From NCBI RefSeq assembly GCF_018614585.1, contig NZ_JAGGOI010000070.1:1-41500 (forward strand): a stretch of DNA of 41,500 bases, given 5' to 3'. This DNA is from Streptomyces sp. ISL-1 (GTDB lineage Bacteria > Actinomycetota > Actinomycetes > Streptomycetales > Streptomycetaceae). Shown in pieces: positions 17,046 through 25,385 of this stretch. The translations under genes and the position numbers were made by a program. Each line of letters begins with the position of its first letter. The first letter of the stretch is position 1. The notes under the pieces are model-generated. The model did no database searches. It saw only the letters and a list, made by a program, of their open reading frames with translations, and was not told where the DNA came from.

Positions 17046-18361
17046 GACAGCGGCATCATCGGGAAGCTGCCGGTGTTCGTCGGCGCGTGTTCGGGGAGCC
17101 AGAGCACCGCGATCGCGCCGCCCGACTGCCCCAGCGGCGTCGCGGTCCCCTCCGGCGCGGCATTGCGGAACGTCAGCCGTGCGCCGAGGACTCGCGCCTG
17201 GCCTGCCGCAATCGTCAGGCCGAGACCGTGGCCCGTGCCCGCGCGGTCGCTGGCGCCCGTGCGGAAGCGGCTCGGGCCCTCACGGAGCAGGGCCTCGGGA
17301 TAGCCGGGACCGTGGTCACGGACCCGTACCACGCGGCCCTCGACCGTGACCTCGACCGGCGGCTTGCCGTACTTGGCGGCGTTGGTCAGCAGATTGAGCA
17401 GGATGCGCTCCAGCCGCCGCGGATCGGTGCTGACCCACGACTCGTGCACGACGCTGATCGCCACATCGGGGTTCAGCGCCGTGATCCGGCGGCTGACGAA
17501 CTCCGCGAGCGCGATTTCCTGCAGCTCGGCCCGTTCCGACGCGCTGTCGAGCCTCGCCACCTCCAGCACGTCCTCGACCAGCGTCCGCATGGCCTGCGCC
17601 CGGTCCCGTACGAGCTCGGAGGGCCGGCCGGGCGGCAGCAGCTCGGCGGCCGTGAGCAGCCCGGTGACGGGGGTACGCAGCTCGTGCGCGATGTCGGCGG
17701 TGACCCGGCGCTCCGCTTCGATGCGCTCGTTCAGGGCGTCGGTGAGCGCGTCCACGGCGCGGGCCAGATCGTCTGTCTCGTCGCGTACGACACCGCCGAT
17801 CGCGTCCCTGACCCGCACCCCCGTATTGCCCTGCGCGACGTGGCCGGCGGCAGCGGCGGCCTTGCGCAGCCGGCGGGAGAGCTGCCCGCCGATCAGCACG
17901 CCGAGCGCGCAGCCGCCGAAGACCACGGAGACAGAGCCGATGATCAGCGCCCGGTCGAGGTCCTTCATGACGGTGGCGCTGCGGCCGGCGAACTGGGTGT
18001 GCAGGGAGAGCACGTCGCCGTTGGACAGCGGCACGGCGGCCCAGATGTCGGGTGTGCCGCCGTTGCCCTCGTCCACATAAGTGCCGCGCCGCTTCTCGCG
18101 CATCAGCTTCTGCAGCGACCTGGGCAGCGAGGGGTCATTGATCTTGGTGTTGAAGCGCGGGTCCTTGTTCTTGGACGTCTCGTACCAGCGCTGCGCGAGC
18201 AGCACCCGGTCCATCTGCACATCGCGCGTGTTGTCCAGCATCGAGACACGGGCGGCGTTGTGCACGACAAGGCTCAGCGCCATCGCGATCAGTGCGCCGA
18301 CGCCCGCGATCGCGATGCTGATCTTCCAGCGGACTCCCGTGCGCAGTACGAGTCGCTTCAT
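17039..18361 (-). CDS. cseC: envelope-stress sensor histidine kinase CseC
   Basis: 440 aa. Two membrane helices (about residues 12-34 and 138-160) enclose a roughly 100-residue extracytoplasmic sensor region. A HAMP segment is followed by the dimerisation box DIAHELRTPV (H226), N box ILLNLLTNAAKYG, and ATP-lid glycines RVRDHGPGYPEAL and GTGHGLGLTIAAGQA. In S. coelicolor CseC senses cell-wall damage and phosphorylates CseB, which activates sigE. The ATG overlaps the cseB stop by 4 bp. Identification relies on position in the complete sigE-cseABC order. Confidence 0.93.
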   Translation of the reverse strand: MKRLVLRTGVRWKISIAIAGVGALIAMALSLVVHNAARVSMLDNTRDVQMDRVLLAQRWYETSKNKDPRFNTKINDPSLPRSLQKLMREKRRGTYVDEGNGGTPDIWAAVPLSNGDVLSLHTQFAGRSATVMKDLDRALIIGSVSVVFGGCALGVLIGGQLSRRLRKAAAAAGHVAQGNTGVRVRDAIGGVVRDETDDLARAVDALTDALNERIEAERRVTADIAHELRTPVTGLLTAAELLPPGRPSELVRDRAQAMRTLVEDVLEVARLDSASERAELQEIALAEFVSRRITALNPDVAISVVHESWVSTDPRRLERILLNLLTNAAKYGKPPVEVTVEGRVVRVRDHGPGYPEALLREGPSRFRTGASDRAGTGHGLGLTIAAGQARVLGARLTFRNAAPEGTATPLGQSGGAIAVLWLPEHAPTNTGSFPMMPLSD

Positions 18362-19065
18362 GCCTTGAGCTTGTAACCGAAGCCGCGGACCGTTTCGATC
18401 CGGTCCTGTCCGATCTTGGTGCGCAGCCGCTGGACATGGACGTCCACGACCCGGGTGTCGCCGCCCCAGCCGTAGTCCCAGACCCGCTCCAGCAGCTTGT
18501 CGCGGGAGAGCACGGTGCCGGGCGTGGACGAGAACTCCAGCAGCAGTCGCATCTCGGTCGGCGTCAGCCCCACCGGCGCACCCCCCTTGCGTACCTCCAT
18601 GCCCTCCGTGTCGATCTCCAGATCGCCGAAGGCCAGCAGCGGCCCCTGCGGATCCTGATCCGCGGAGCCCGCGCCGCCGCCCGCCGCGCCGGCCGCGTGA
18701 CCGAAGCGGCGCAGCACCGCGCGTATGCGGGCGACCAGCACCGCGCCGTCGAAGGGCTTGGTGACGTAGTCGTCGGCTCCGGCCTCCAGGCCCAGCACCA
18801 CATCGATGGAGTCGGCGCGCGCCGACAGCATGATCACGGGCACGGTCGACTCGTCCCTGATACGGCGGCACAGGCTCACGCCGTCCAGACCCGGCACCAT
18901 CACATCGAGCAGCGCGATGTCCGGCCGGTTGGCGCGGAAGGCATCCAGTCCCCGCAGCCCGTCGGGCATCGCGGTGACCACGAAGCCGTCCCGCTCCAGG
19001 GCGAGCTGGGTCGCCTCACGGATGACGTCGTCGTCCTCGACGAAAAGGACATGAGTCTCGGCCAT
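18358..19065 (-). CDS. cseB: response regulator CseB (OmpR/PhoB family)
   Basis: 235 aa. Receiver domain with acidic pocket (VEDDD, residues 9-13), phosphorylatable D54 in IALLDVMVPG, and conserved K103 in YVTKPF. A Gly/Ala-rich linker near residue 120 leads to a winged-helix domain ending VWDYGWGGDTRVVDVHVQRLRTKIG and VRGFGYKL. When phosphorylated by CseC it activates the sigE operon promoter. It starts 11 bp after the cseA stop and overlaps cseC. Confidence 0.95.
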   Translation of the reverse strand: MAETHVLFVEDDDVIREATQLALERDGFVVTAMPDGLRGLDAFRANRPDIALLDVMVPGLDGVSLCRRIRDESTVPVIMLSARADSIDVVLGLEAGADDYVTKPFDGAVLVARIRAVLRRFGHAAGAAGGGAGSADQDPQGPLLAFGDLEIDTEGMEVRKGGAPVGLTPTEMRLLLEFSSTPGTVLSRDKLLERVWDYGWGGDTRVVDVHVQRLRTKIGQDRIETVRGFGYKLKA

Positions 19066-19076
19066 CCCCGCTGCTC

Positions 19077-19748
19077 TCAGTTCTCGTTCGGTGCGGGCGG
19101 TTCGGTGGCGACAACCTCGCCCTCCCCGACCGCCCTGCTGAATTCGTTGCGTACCCAGTGCTGCTGGACGAACTTCCCGCCCGACCAGTGGTACGTGGTC
19201 ACTTCCTCGCCGGACGGCTCGGCGACCGGATCACCCTTGGCGTAGACCTGCTTGGTCACCACCAGGTCCCCCCGGTCGATCGCGGAGTACACCGCGGGCT
19301 CCTCGGCGGCGAAGATATTCTCATACTTCCCGCCGGTCCCGCGATACACGTACGTGCCCATGCCCACCGCGTCCCCGCACGTCAGCACATTGACGACGAC
19401 ATCGGGCGAGGAGCCGCCGGTGAGGTTCCCGTACGAGGTGTCCACCGGGTAGGAGTCCCGGGCGCACGGCTTGAGGTCGGCCTTGACCCGCTCGCTGACC
19501 TTCGGATCGCTCATGATCAGCTTCACCGCGTTGACGGCCTCGGTCTTCTGCGCCCCGCCGGTGGGGGACATATTGGGCGAGGGGGTTGCCTTGGCGATCG
19601 CGTCGGTGTGCGCCGCGCCTTCGTCCTGAACCCCGGTGCCGCCCGTGGAGCAGGCGGCGGCGAACACGCCCACCGCGGTGAGCCCGGCCATCACCGCGCC
19701 GCTCGCCGCCAGGCGTCTGTTGCCGCCTCTGCCAGTCAGGCCGCGCAC
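19077..19748 (-). CDS. cseA: lipoprotein CseA, modulator of the SigE system
   Basis: 223 aa. Signal peptide with twin Arg head (RGGNRRLAASG) and a lipobox ending A30-A31-A32-C33, so the mature protein is lipid-anchored outside the membrane. The rest is a soluble domain with no catalytic motif. In S. coelicolor CseA dampens sigE expression. The GTG start at 19748 lies inside the 3' end of sigE (13-bp overlap); a start at an internal ATG (residue 20) would remove much of the signal peptide and is less likely. Confidence 0.9.
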   Translation of the reverse strand: MRGLTGRGGNRRLAASGAVMAGLTAVGVFAAACSTGGTGVQDEGAAHTDAIAKATPSPNMSPTGGAQKTEAVNAVKLIMSDPKVSERVKADLKPCARDSYPVDTSYGNLTGGSSPDVVVNVLTCGDAVGMGTYVYRGTGGKYENIFAAEEPAVYSAIDRGDLVVTKQVYAKGDPVAEPSGEEVTTYHWSGGKFVQQHWVRNEFSRAVGEGEVVATEPPAPNEN

Positions 19749-20308
19749 CGCTCCTGCCCCCGTCCGTCGCGCTCACCGTTACGCCGCACCTCGCCGCGCT
19801 CCAGGGCGCGGACGTCCAGGTCCCGGCTCTCCAGCTCCTGGCGGAGCCGGGCCAGCGCCCGGTGCAGCGTGCTCTTTACCGTACCGGCCGACATGCCGAG
19901 CGCGGCAGCGGTCTCCTCGGTGCTCATCTGCTCCCAGTGCCGCAGCACCACGACGCTGCGCTGCTTGGGTGCGAGCACCTTCAGGATGTCCATCAGCAGG
20001 GCGCGGTCCGCGCGCTGCTCGCTGCCGTCGTCGACGCTCGCGTCGGGCAGCTGCTCGGTGGGAACCTCTTCCAGCTTGCGGGCCCGCCACCACTCCGTAC
20101 GCGTATTGATCATCACGCGGCGAAGGTAGGCGTCGGCCAGCGACTTGTCCGCGATCCCGTCCCAGCGACCGTAGGTGCGGACCAGAGCGGTCTGCAGCAG
20201 GTCCTGCGCGTCGATCGGATCCGGGACAAGACGCCGGGCGCTTCGCAGCAGCGCCTCCTGCCGGTTGCGTACGTACTCTTCGAATTCGAGCACCTCGCCC
20301 TGTGCCAT
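19736..20308 (-). CDS. sigE: ECF RNA polymerase sigma factor SigE
   Basis: 190 aa. Region 2 is FEEYVRNRQEALLRSARRLVPDPIDAQDLLQTALVRTYGRW with AYLRRVMINTRTEWWRARK. Region 4 is LAPKQRSVVVLRHWEQMSTEETAAALGMSAGTVKSTLHRALARLRQEL. It is close to the S. coelicolor SigE sequence as I remember it and heads the same four-gene operon. SigE directs the cell-envelope stress regulon; there is no anti-sigma partner, control being through CseB/CseC. The ATG at 20308 follows GGAGG by 8 nt; an upstream in-frame start would include the promoter region. Confidence 0.95.
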   Translation of the reverse strand: MAQGEVLEFEEYVRNRQEALLRSARRLVPDPIDAQDLLQTALVRTYGRWDGIADKSLADAYLRRVMINTRTEWWRARKLEEVPTEQLPDASVDDGSEQRADRALLMDILKVLAPKQRSVVVLRHWEQMSTEETAAALGMSAGTVKSTLHRALARLRQELESRDLDVRALERGEVRRNGERDGRGQERCAA

Positions 20309-20355
20309 TCCAACCGCCTCCACCCCGTGAGTCCCGCGACAAGCACTGCCGTTCC

Positions 20356-20389
20356 CTTGTGTCACAAGAAGCTACGGAGGTGTTGTCAC
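20356..20389 (-). promoter_or_regulatory. candidate sigE promoter and regulatory dyad
   Basis: On the minus strand a TAGCTT -10-like element (20369-20374) has no recognisable -35 at the proper distance, as expected for a promoter needing an activator. The perfect palindrome CTTGTG-T-CACAAG (20356-20368) adjoins it on the downstream side. A second TTGTCAC half-site (20383-20389) lies 24 bp from the first, upstream of the -10. CseB is the natural candidate to bind. Confidence 0.4.
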
Positions 20390-20490
20390 GGGCCTGTGCG
20401 GAGCAGCCGTCGGAGGGCGCACGGCCATCCATCGGTTGTGTAACAGCGGATGTTTCAGGGGTGGTTCGAGTGGGAATGGGGCCGGCCTGC

Positions 20491-21399
20491 TCAGCTGTGG
20501 GGGAGTCGGTAGAGGCCGTTCTCCAGGGGTTCCACGAGCCCATCGGCCACCAGTGAGTCCAGCGCCCGGGCCCGCTGGACCGGCTCGTGCCAGACCGTGT
20601 CCAGCGCCGACTGCGGCACCGGCGCCACCGCCTCGCGCAGCACGGCGAGGAGCCTGCCGCGCACCTGCCGGTCCGTTCCCGCGTACGTCTGGCCGCGGCG
20701 CGCGGGACCTGCGTACGCAGGCTTCCCGGCCAGCCGCCACGCACACCGCGCGGCGATCGGGCAGCGCGCGCAGTCCTCGTTCTTCGCCGTGCACACCAGC
20801 GCGCCCAACTCCATGGAGGCCGCCGCCCAGCGGGCCGCGGTCGCCTCGTCGTCGGGCAGCAGGGCGCGGGCCAGCTTGCGCTCGACGGCGGTCGTCGCGG
20901 TCGGCGGGAACTGGATGCCGGTCGCGGCGCGGGCCAGGACCCGGCGGACGTTGGTGTCGAGGACGGCATGACGCTGCCCGTACGCGAAGGAGGCCACCGC
21001 GGCCGCCGTGTACTCGCCGATGCCGGGCAGCGAGAGCAACTGCGCATGGTCGCTCGGTACATCGCCGCCGTGCCGCTCCGTTATTGCCTGCGCGGCTCCG
21101 TGCAGGCGCAGCGCACGCCGGGGATAGCCGAGCCGGCCCCAGGCGCGGACCGCCTCGCCGGGCGCCTCCGCGGCCAGATCGGCCGGGCGCGGCCAGCGCG
21201 CCAGCCACTGCTCGTACACCGGACGCACCCGGCTTACGGGTGTCTGCTGCAGCATGAACTCGCTGACCATCACACCCCAGGCGCCGGCCTCCGGGCGGCG
21301 CCAGGGCAGATCGCGGGCGTGCTCGTCGAACCAGGCGATGACCGGCGTGTGGAGGGACGCCGCGTCGGCCGGGGCAGGGTCTGTGCTGGTGTCAGTCAT
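20491..21399 (-). CDS. mutY: A/G-specific adenine DNA glycosylase
   Basis: 302 aa. It removes adenine mispaired with 8-oxoguanine. Motifs: SEFMLQQTPVSRV with the catalytic Glu, helix-hairpin-helix LLSLPGIGEYTAAAV, catalytic Asp in AVLDTNVRRVL, and the [4Fe-4S] ligands C-x6-C-x2-C-x5-C (CTAKNEDCARCPIAARC). The C-terminal MutT-like 8-oxoG recognition domain is shorter than in E. coli MutY, which is usual in actinobacteria. The ATG at 21399 overlaps, by the 4-bp ATGA, the stop of a possible small upstream frame. Confidence 0.94.
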   Translation of the reverse strand: MTDTSTDPAPADAASLHTPVIAWFDEHARDLPWRRPEAGAWGVMVSEFMLQQTPVSRVRPVYEQWLARWPRPADLAAEAPGEAVRAWGRLGYPRRALRLHGAAQAITERHGGDVPSDHAQLLSLPGIGEYTAAAVASFAYGQRHAVLDTNVRRVLARAATGIQFPPTATTAVERKLARALLPDDEATAARWAAASMELGALVCTAKNEDCARCPIAARCAWRLAGKPAYAGPARRGQTYAGTDRQVRGRLLAVLREAVAPVPQSALDTVWHEPVQRARALDSLVADGLVEPLENGLYRLPHS

Positions 21400-21575
21400 G
21401 GCACTCTGATCCTGGCACGACAAGGGGAGCAGACGCTGCATACGCTCCGAGCGCCGCGCGAGGCCCGCGAGAAGGCCATCAGCGGTGCCATCGGCATGTT
21501 CGGCACCAGGAGGGGGTCGTGCGGGCGCAGTTCGGTGATGTTCCTGCACGGGCCGCGGTTGATGTGGCTGCCCAT
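21396..21575 (-). CDS. possible small Cys-containing ORF overlapping mutY start
   Basis: 59 codons from ATG 21575 to a TGA that overlaps the mutY ATG by 4 bp. Third-position G/C is high (about 85 % by eye) and the C-terminal part contains C-S-V-C-S-P-C. A TACGGT element (21584-21589) lies 8 nt before the ATG. These points support a real leader gene, but I know no homologue and the composition could be chance or an old N-terminal extension. Confidence 0.3.
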   Translation of the reverse strand: MGSHINRGPCRNITELRPHDPLLVPNMPMAPLMAFSRASRGARSVCSVCSPCRARIRVP

Positions 21576-21751
21576 GGTCACGGACCGTACTCGTCAGGCC
21601 CGAGCGGTCACTCATAGCGATCGGCAAGGGGCGGCCTTGACGAATGTCGGGGGTGCGTGCGGCGCCGACCGTGATGATGATCGCCAGAACTCGCGAAGTC
21701 GGGTGCCGGATGGGACGGGAGTTGGCCGTGATCTCTCGTAGAGTTTGGGCC
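21400..21751. other. 352-bp divergent region between mutY and the plus-strand membrane protein gene
   Basis: Besides the possible small ORF noted above (minus strand) it holds the -10 element of the plus-strand gene close to 21739. No repeats or terminator seen. Confidence 0.5.
21739..21744 (+). promoter_or_regulatory. candidate -10 element (TAGAGT), leaderless start
   Basis: TAGAGT ends 7 nt before the GTG at 21752. This supports that GTG over the ATG three codons later. Confidence 0.45.
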
Positions 21752-22564
21752 GTGGGATCTATGCGCAATCCGATCGGGCCGCTCCCCTCCTCCATCTACT
21801 GGCGACGGAGGGCAGTCGCGGCGTCTTTGATCGCGCTGCTCGCCGTGCTGATCGTATGGGCCGTCAGTTCCGGTGGCGGCAACGGCAGCGGAGGCAGGGA
21901 CGACGGCGGATCCAACGGCAACGGTCCCGCGCCCTCCATCACCCCCGGGCCCTCCCAGTCCGGCCCCGCGATCAGCGAACAGCCGGGCGGACGCGACGAG
22001 TCGGGCGATTCCGGCGACAGCGACGGCAGCGCCGACGGCGGCGCTACGGACACGGGTGGCGCCGGCGACACGGGCGGTGACGGCGGCAAGAACGGCGACA
22101 ACGGAGCGGGTGGCGCGGCCAGTGGCGGCGCAGGCGGCCAGCAGGTTCCGGTCGGATCGACCCTCCCCAACTGTTCCCCGGGCGCACTGAAACTGAGCCT
22201 GCGCAGCGTCAAAGTCTCGTACGAGCCGGGGGAGAAGCCGACGTTCCAGCTGGTCGCGTCCAACTCGTCGGCGACGAACTGCAAAGCGGACTTCGGCCCC
22301 AAGGTGGCGGTGCTGACGGTCACCGACGACGGGGACGACGACGTGTGGTCCTCGAAGGACTGCCCGCGGACGGCCGACGGTCTGCTGCTGCGGGTCCCGG
22401 CGAATGCGACGATCACGCACACGGTGGAGTGGGACCGCAGGCGGAGCGCGCCGCAGTGCGCGACGCCGCCCGCGGGGGCGGTTGCCTCCGGTACGTATCT
22501 GGTGGAGGCGCAGTTCCCGGGGGTGACGGTGCTGCGGGCGTCGTTCCGCCTGGAGAAGGAGTAG
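21752..22564 (+). CDS. membrane-anchored extracytoplasmic protein, Gly/Ser/Asp-rich linker
   Basis: 270 aa from GTG 21752 (267 from ATG 21761). A short cytoplasmic head (RNPIGPLPSSIYWRRR) precedes one membrane helix (AVAASLIALLAVLIVWAVSS). Then a 110-residue low-complexity linker rich in Gly, Asp and Ser leads to a C-terminal beta-rich domain (LKLSLRSVKVSYEPGEKPTFQLVASN...), probably Ig-like. It contains paired cysteines. No enzymatic motif. The layout suggests a surface-exposed domain held away from the membrane by a flexible stalk. Function unknown. Confidence 0.8.
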   Translation: MGSMRNPIGPLPSSIYWRRRAVAASLIALLAVLIVWAVSSGGGNGSGGRDDGGSNGNGPAPSITPGPSQSGPAISEQPGGRDESGDSGDSDGSADGGATDTGGAGDTGGDGGKNGDNGAGGAASGGAGGQQVPVGSTLPNCSPGALKLSLRSVKVSYEPGEKPTFQLVASNSSATNCKADFGPKVAVLTVTDDGDDDVWSSKDCPRTADGLLLRVPANATITHTVEWDRRRSAPQCATPPAGAVASGTYLVEAQFPGVTVLRASFRLEKE

Positions 22565-22606
22565 CCGGCCCGGAGGCGTCCGGCGGCCGGGATTTGTCGT
22601 CCATCT

Positions 22607-22762
22607 CCCCCAGCTACCGCTGCGAGGTGCCCCCCGGACGGGCTTGAAGGCGCGTCTGCGGGGTCGTCCAGCGGACTGTCCTCGAACGCCCGACGGACTT
22701 GAAACTGCGGGCAGGCCCGAAAATTCAGCCCGGCTTGGGGGCACCTCCCCAGCTGGGGCAGC
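22607..22762. repeat. composite element with imperfect terminal inverted repeats
   Basis: The left end (22607-22645) and the right end (22727-22762) are inverted relatives: both contain GAGGTGCCCCC followed by CGGGCT, preceded by a CCCCAGCT block. The right end also holds the palindrome CCCCAGCTGGGG (22747-22758). Between them, 22678-22703 read on the minus strand gives TCAAGTCCGTCGGGCGTTCG and then AGGAC, which I recall as a common Streptomyces intergenic repeat. It occupies the gap between a plus-strand gene and the 3' end of disA. Confidence 0.6.
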
Positions 22763-23886
22763 TATACGTACCGCTCCAGGATCGACGACTCCGCGAGCCG
22801 CGAGAGGCCCTCGCGCACACTGCGCGCCCGCGCCTCGCCCACGCCGTCGACGGTCTGCAGATCGTCGACGCTCGCCGCGAGCAGCTTCTGCAGGCCGCCG
22901 AAGTGCTCGACGAGCCGCTCGATGATCGCGTTCGGGAGCCGCGGCACCTTCGCCAGCAGCCGGTAACCGCGCGGCGACACCGCGGAGTCGAGCGTCTCGG
23001 GCGAACCGCTGTAGCCCAACGCCCTTGCCACTGTGGGAAGTTCGAGCAGCTCGGCGTGCGTGAGGTCGTTCAGCTCGGTGAGCGCCTCGCCGACCGTGCG
23101 GGACCGCTTAGCCGTCGGCTCCGGCACATAGTCGCGTACGACCAGCTCGCGCTCCGGCTCCACGCCCGCGATCAACTCGTCCAGCTGCAGGGAGAGGAGA
23201 CGGCCGTCCGTGCCCAACTCCACCACGTACTCGGCGATCTCCGTGGCGATCCGCCGCACCATCTCCAGGCGCTGCGCAACCGCCGTGACGTCGCGGACCG
23301 TCACCAGGTCCTCGATCTCCAGCGCGGAGAGCGTGCCCGCGACCTCGTCGAGGCGGAGCTTGTACCGCTCCAGCGTCGCGAGCGCCTGGTTGGCCCGGGA
23401 CAGGATCGCGGCCGATTCCTCCAGGACCCGGCGCTCCCCGTCCACGTACAGGGCGATCAACCGCATCGACTGCGACACGGAGACGACCGGGAATCCGCAC
23501 TGCCGGGAGACCCGGTCCGCCGTGCGGTGGCGGGTGCCCGTCTCCTCGGTGGGGATGGACGCGTCCGGGACCAGCTGCACACCGGCCCGGTGGATCTTGG
23601 TGATGTCCTTGTCGAGGATGAGCGCGCCGTCGAGCTTGCACAGCTCACGCAGCCGGGTCGCGGTGAACTCCACGTCCAGTACGAAACCGCCGGTGCACAT
23701 CGACTCGACGGTCTTGTCCATACCGAGGACGATCAGGCCTCCGGTGTTGCCGCGGAGGATCCGCTCCAGGCCGTCGCGCAAGGCCCGACCCGGCGCGACC
23801 GCGCTCAGGGCGGCGCGGATCAACGCTTCGTTGCCGGAGCTTCCGCCGGACTTTCCGGGTGCTGCTGCCCGGTCGTTGGCTGCCAC
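22762..23886 (-). CDS. disA: diadenylate cyclase DisA (c-di-AMP synthase, DNA-integrity scanning)
   Basis: 374 aa. N-terminal DAC domain with the catalytic D86-G-A motif (KLDGALIL) and RHRTA (119-123), an ATP-binding set that condenses two ATP into c-di-AMP. A helical spine follows, and a C-terminal helix-hairpin-helix domain (LLAKVPRLPNAIIERLVEHFGGLQKL, DDLQTVDGVGEARARSVREGL) for branched DNA. The GTG start at 23886 has a GGAGGAG ribosome binding site. It lies 44 bp downstream of radA in the same direction, the same pairing as in Bacillus, where RadA modulates DisA. c-di-AMP controls osmotic balance and development in Streptomyces. Confidence 0.96.
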   Translation of the reverse strand: MAANDRAAAPGKSGGSSGNEALIRAALSAVAPGRALRDGLERILRGNTGGLIVLGMDKTVESMCTGGFVLDVEFTATRLRELCKLDGALILDKDITKIHRAGVQLVPDASIPTEETGTRHRTADRVSRQCGFPVVSVSQSMRLIALYVDGERRVLEESAAILSRANQALATLERYKLRLDEVAGTLSALEIEDLVTVRDVTAVAQRLEMVRRIATEIAEYVVELGTDGRLLSLQLDELIAGVEPERELVVRDYVPEPTAKRSRTVGEALTELNDLTHAELLELPTVARALGYSGSPETLDSAVSPRGYRLLAKVPRLPNAIIERLVEHFGGLQKLLAASVDDLQTVDGVGEARARSVREGLSRLAESSILERYV

Positions 23887-23930
23887 TGCACTCCTCCGGC
23901 TCGTACGGATGGGCGAGACCAGGGCAAAGT

Positions 23931-25373
23931 CTACCGGCGCGTCTCGTCGCCCTGTGGGCCGTCTGCCCGCTCTTTGCGCGGGGCGGCCACCGAGCCCCCC
24001 TGACGCCCCCGCGGGAGCACCCGCAGAGCCTCTCCCATGTCAGCCACTTCCGTGACTTTCATACCGGCCGGGACCTTACCGGGGTCGGATGGGACGAGGG
24101 CGTGCGTGAAGCCGAGCCGGTGTGCCTCGGCGAGCCGGCGCTGGACGCCGGTGACCCGTCTGACCTCGCCCGCGAGACCGACTTCGCCGATCGCGACCAG
24201 GTTCTTGGGCAGCGGGGTGTCGCTGGCGGCCGATGCCAGTGCAAGCGCGATCGCCAGGTCCGCCGCGGGCTCGGAGAGCTTCACGCCGCCGACAGTCGCG
24301 CTGTAAATGTCGCGTTTGCTCAATGCGGTGATCCGGCCGCGCTGCTCGAGGACGGCAAGCATCATCGAGACCCTGGAGGTCTCCAGGCCCGATGTGGTGC
24401 GCCGGGGCGAGGGGATCTGCGAGTCGACGGTGAGCGCCTGCACCTCGGCGACGAGCGGGCGGCGGCCTTCGAGGGTGACCGTCAGGCAGGTGCCGGGGAC
24501 GGGGGCGTCCCGGCGGGTGAGGAACAGGCCCGAGGGGTCGGCGAGGCCGGTGATGCCCTCGTCGTGCAGTTCGAAGCAGCCGACCTCGTCCGTCGCGCCG
24601 TAGCGGTTCTTGACGCCTCGTACCAGACGCAGACGCGCGTGCCGGTCGCCCTCGAAGGACAGCACGACGTCCACCAGGTGCTCGAGCAGCCTGGGGCCGG
24701 CGATCGCGCCGTCCTTGGTGACATGGCCGACCAGGATGGTGGACATGCCGCGCTCCTTGGAGGCGCGGATCAGCGCGCCGGCCACCTCGCGGACCTGGGC
24801 CATGCCGCCGGGCGCTCCGTCGATCTCGGGGGACGCGACGGTCTGTACGGAGTCGAGGACCAGCAGCGACGGCTTGACCGCGTCCAAATGGCCGAGGACC
24901 GCCGACAGATCGGTCTCGGCGGCGAGATAGAGGTGGTCGTGCAGCGCGTTGATCCGGTCGGCGCGCATGCGCACCTGGCTCGCGGACTCCTCGGCCGTGA
25001 CATACAGAGTGGGGTGCTCCGCGCTGGCGGCCTTCGCGGCGACGTCGAGCAGCAGCGTGGACTTGCCGACGCCCGGCTCGCCCGCGAGCAGCACGACGGC
25101 GCCAGGCACCAGGCCGCCGCCGAGGACACGGTCCAGCTCGTCCACGCCGGTGGGGCGGGCCGTCGCCTGCCGGCCGTCGACCTGGCCGATGGGGAGGGCC
25201 GCGGTCGAGACGCGGCCGGCGGCGGTCGTACGGACAGCCGGCGCGCCGTACTCCTCGACCGTCCCCCATGCCTGGCACTCGGGGCAGCGGCCGAGCCACT
25301 TGGCGGTCGTCCAGCCGCAGTCGGTGCAGCGGTAGGACGGCCGGTCCTTCGCGGATTTCGTACGGACAGCCAT
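23931..25373 (-). CDS. radA: DNA repair protein RadA (Sms), branch-migration ATPase
   Basis: 480 aa. Zinc finger C16-x2-C19...C30-x2-C33 (CTDCGWTTAKWLGRCPEC). RecA-like domain with Walker A GEPGVGKST, Walker B SLLVLDSVQT, and the RadA-specific KNRYG motif. C-terminal Lon-like domain (GGVKLSEPAADLAIALALASAASDTPLP...). It helps process recombination intermediates. The ATG at 25373 is preferred because homology begins here (VRTKSAKDRPSYRC); it lacks a ribosome binding site but has TACGGT 6 nt upstream. An in-frame ATG 87 nt upstream would add a Gly-rich head and cannot be excluded. Likely co-transcribed with disA. Confidence 0.94.
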   Translation of the reverse strand: MAVRTKSAKDRPSYRCTDCGWTTAKWLGRCPECQAWGTVEEYGAPAVRTTAAGRVSTAALPIGQVDGRQATARPTGVDELDRVLGGGLVPGAVVLLAGEPGVGKSTLLLDVAAKAASAEHPTLYVTAEESASQVRMRADRINALHDHLYLAAETDLSAVLGHLDAVKPSLLVLDSVQTVASPEIDGAPGGMAQVREVAGALIRASKERGMSTILVGHVTKDGAIAGPRLLEHLVDVVLSFEGDRHARLRLVRGVKNRYGATDEVGCFELHDEGITGLADPSGLFLTRRDAPVPGTCLTVTLEGRRPLVAEVQALTVDSQIPSPRRTTSGLETSRVSMMLAVLEQRGRITALSKRDIYSATVGGVKLSEPAADLAIALALASAASDTPLPKNLVAIGEVGLAGEVRRVTGVQRRLAEAHRLGFTHALVPSDPGKVPAGMKVTEVADMGEALRVLPRGRQGGSVAAPRKERADGPQGDETRR

Positions 25374-25379
25374 GCGGGA

Positions 25380-25385
25380 ACCGTA
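25380..25385 (-). promoter_or_regulatory. candidate -10 element (TACGGT) for leaderless radA
   Basis: On the minus strand TACGGT is followed by 6 nt and the radA ATG. No -35 is evident. The identical element with identical spacing precedes the divergent gene at 25601. Confidence 0.4.
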
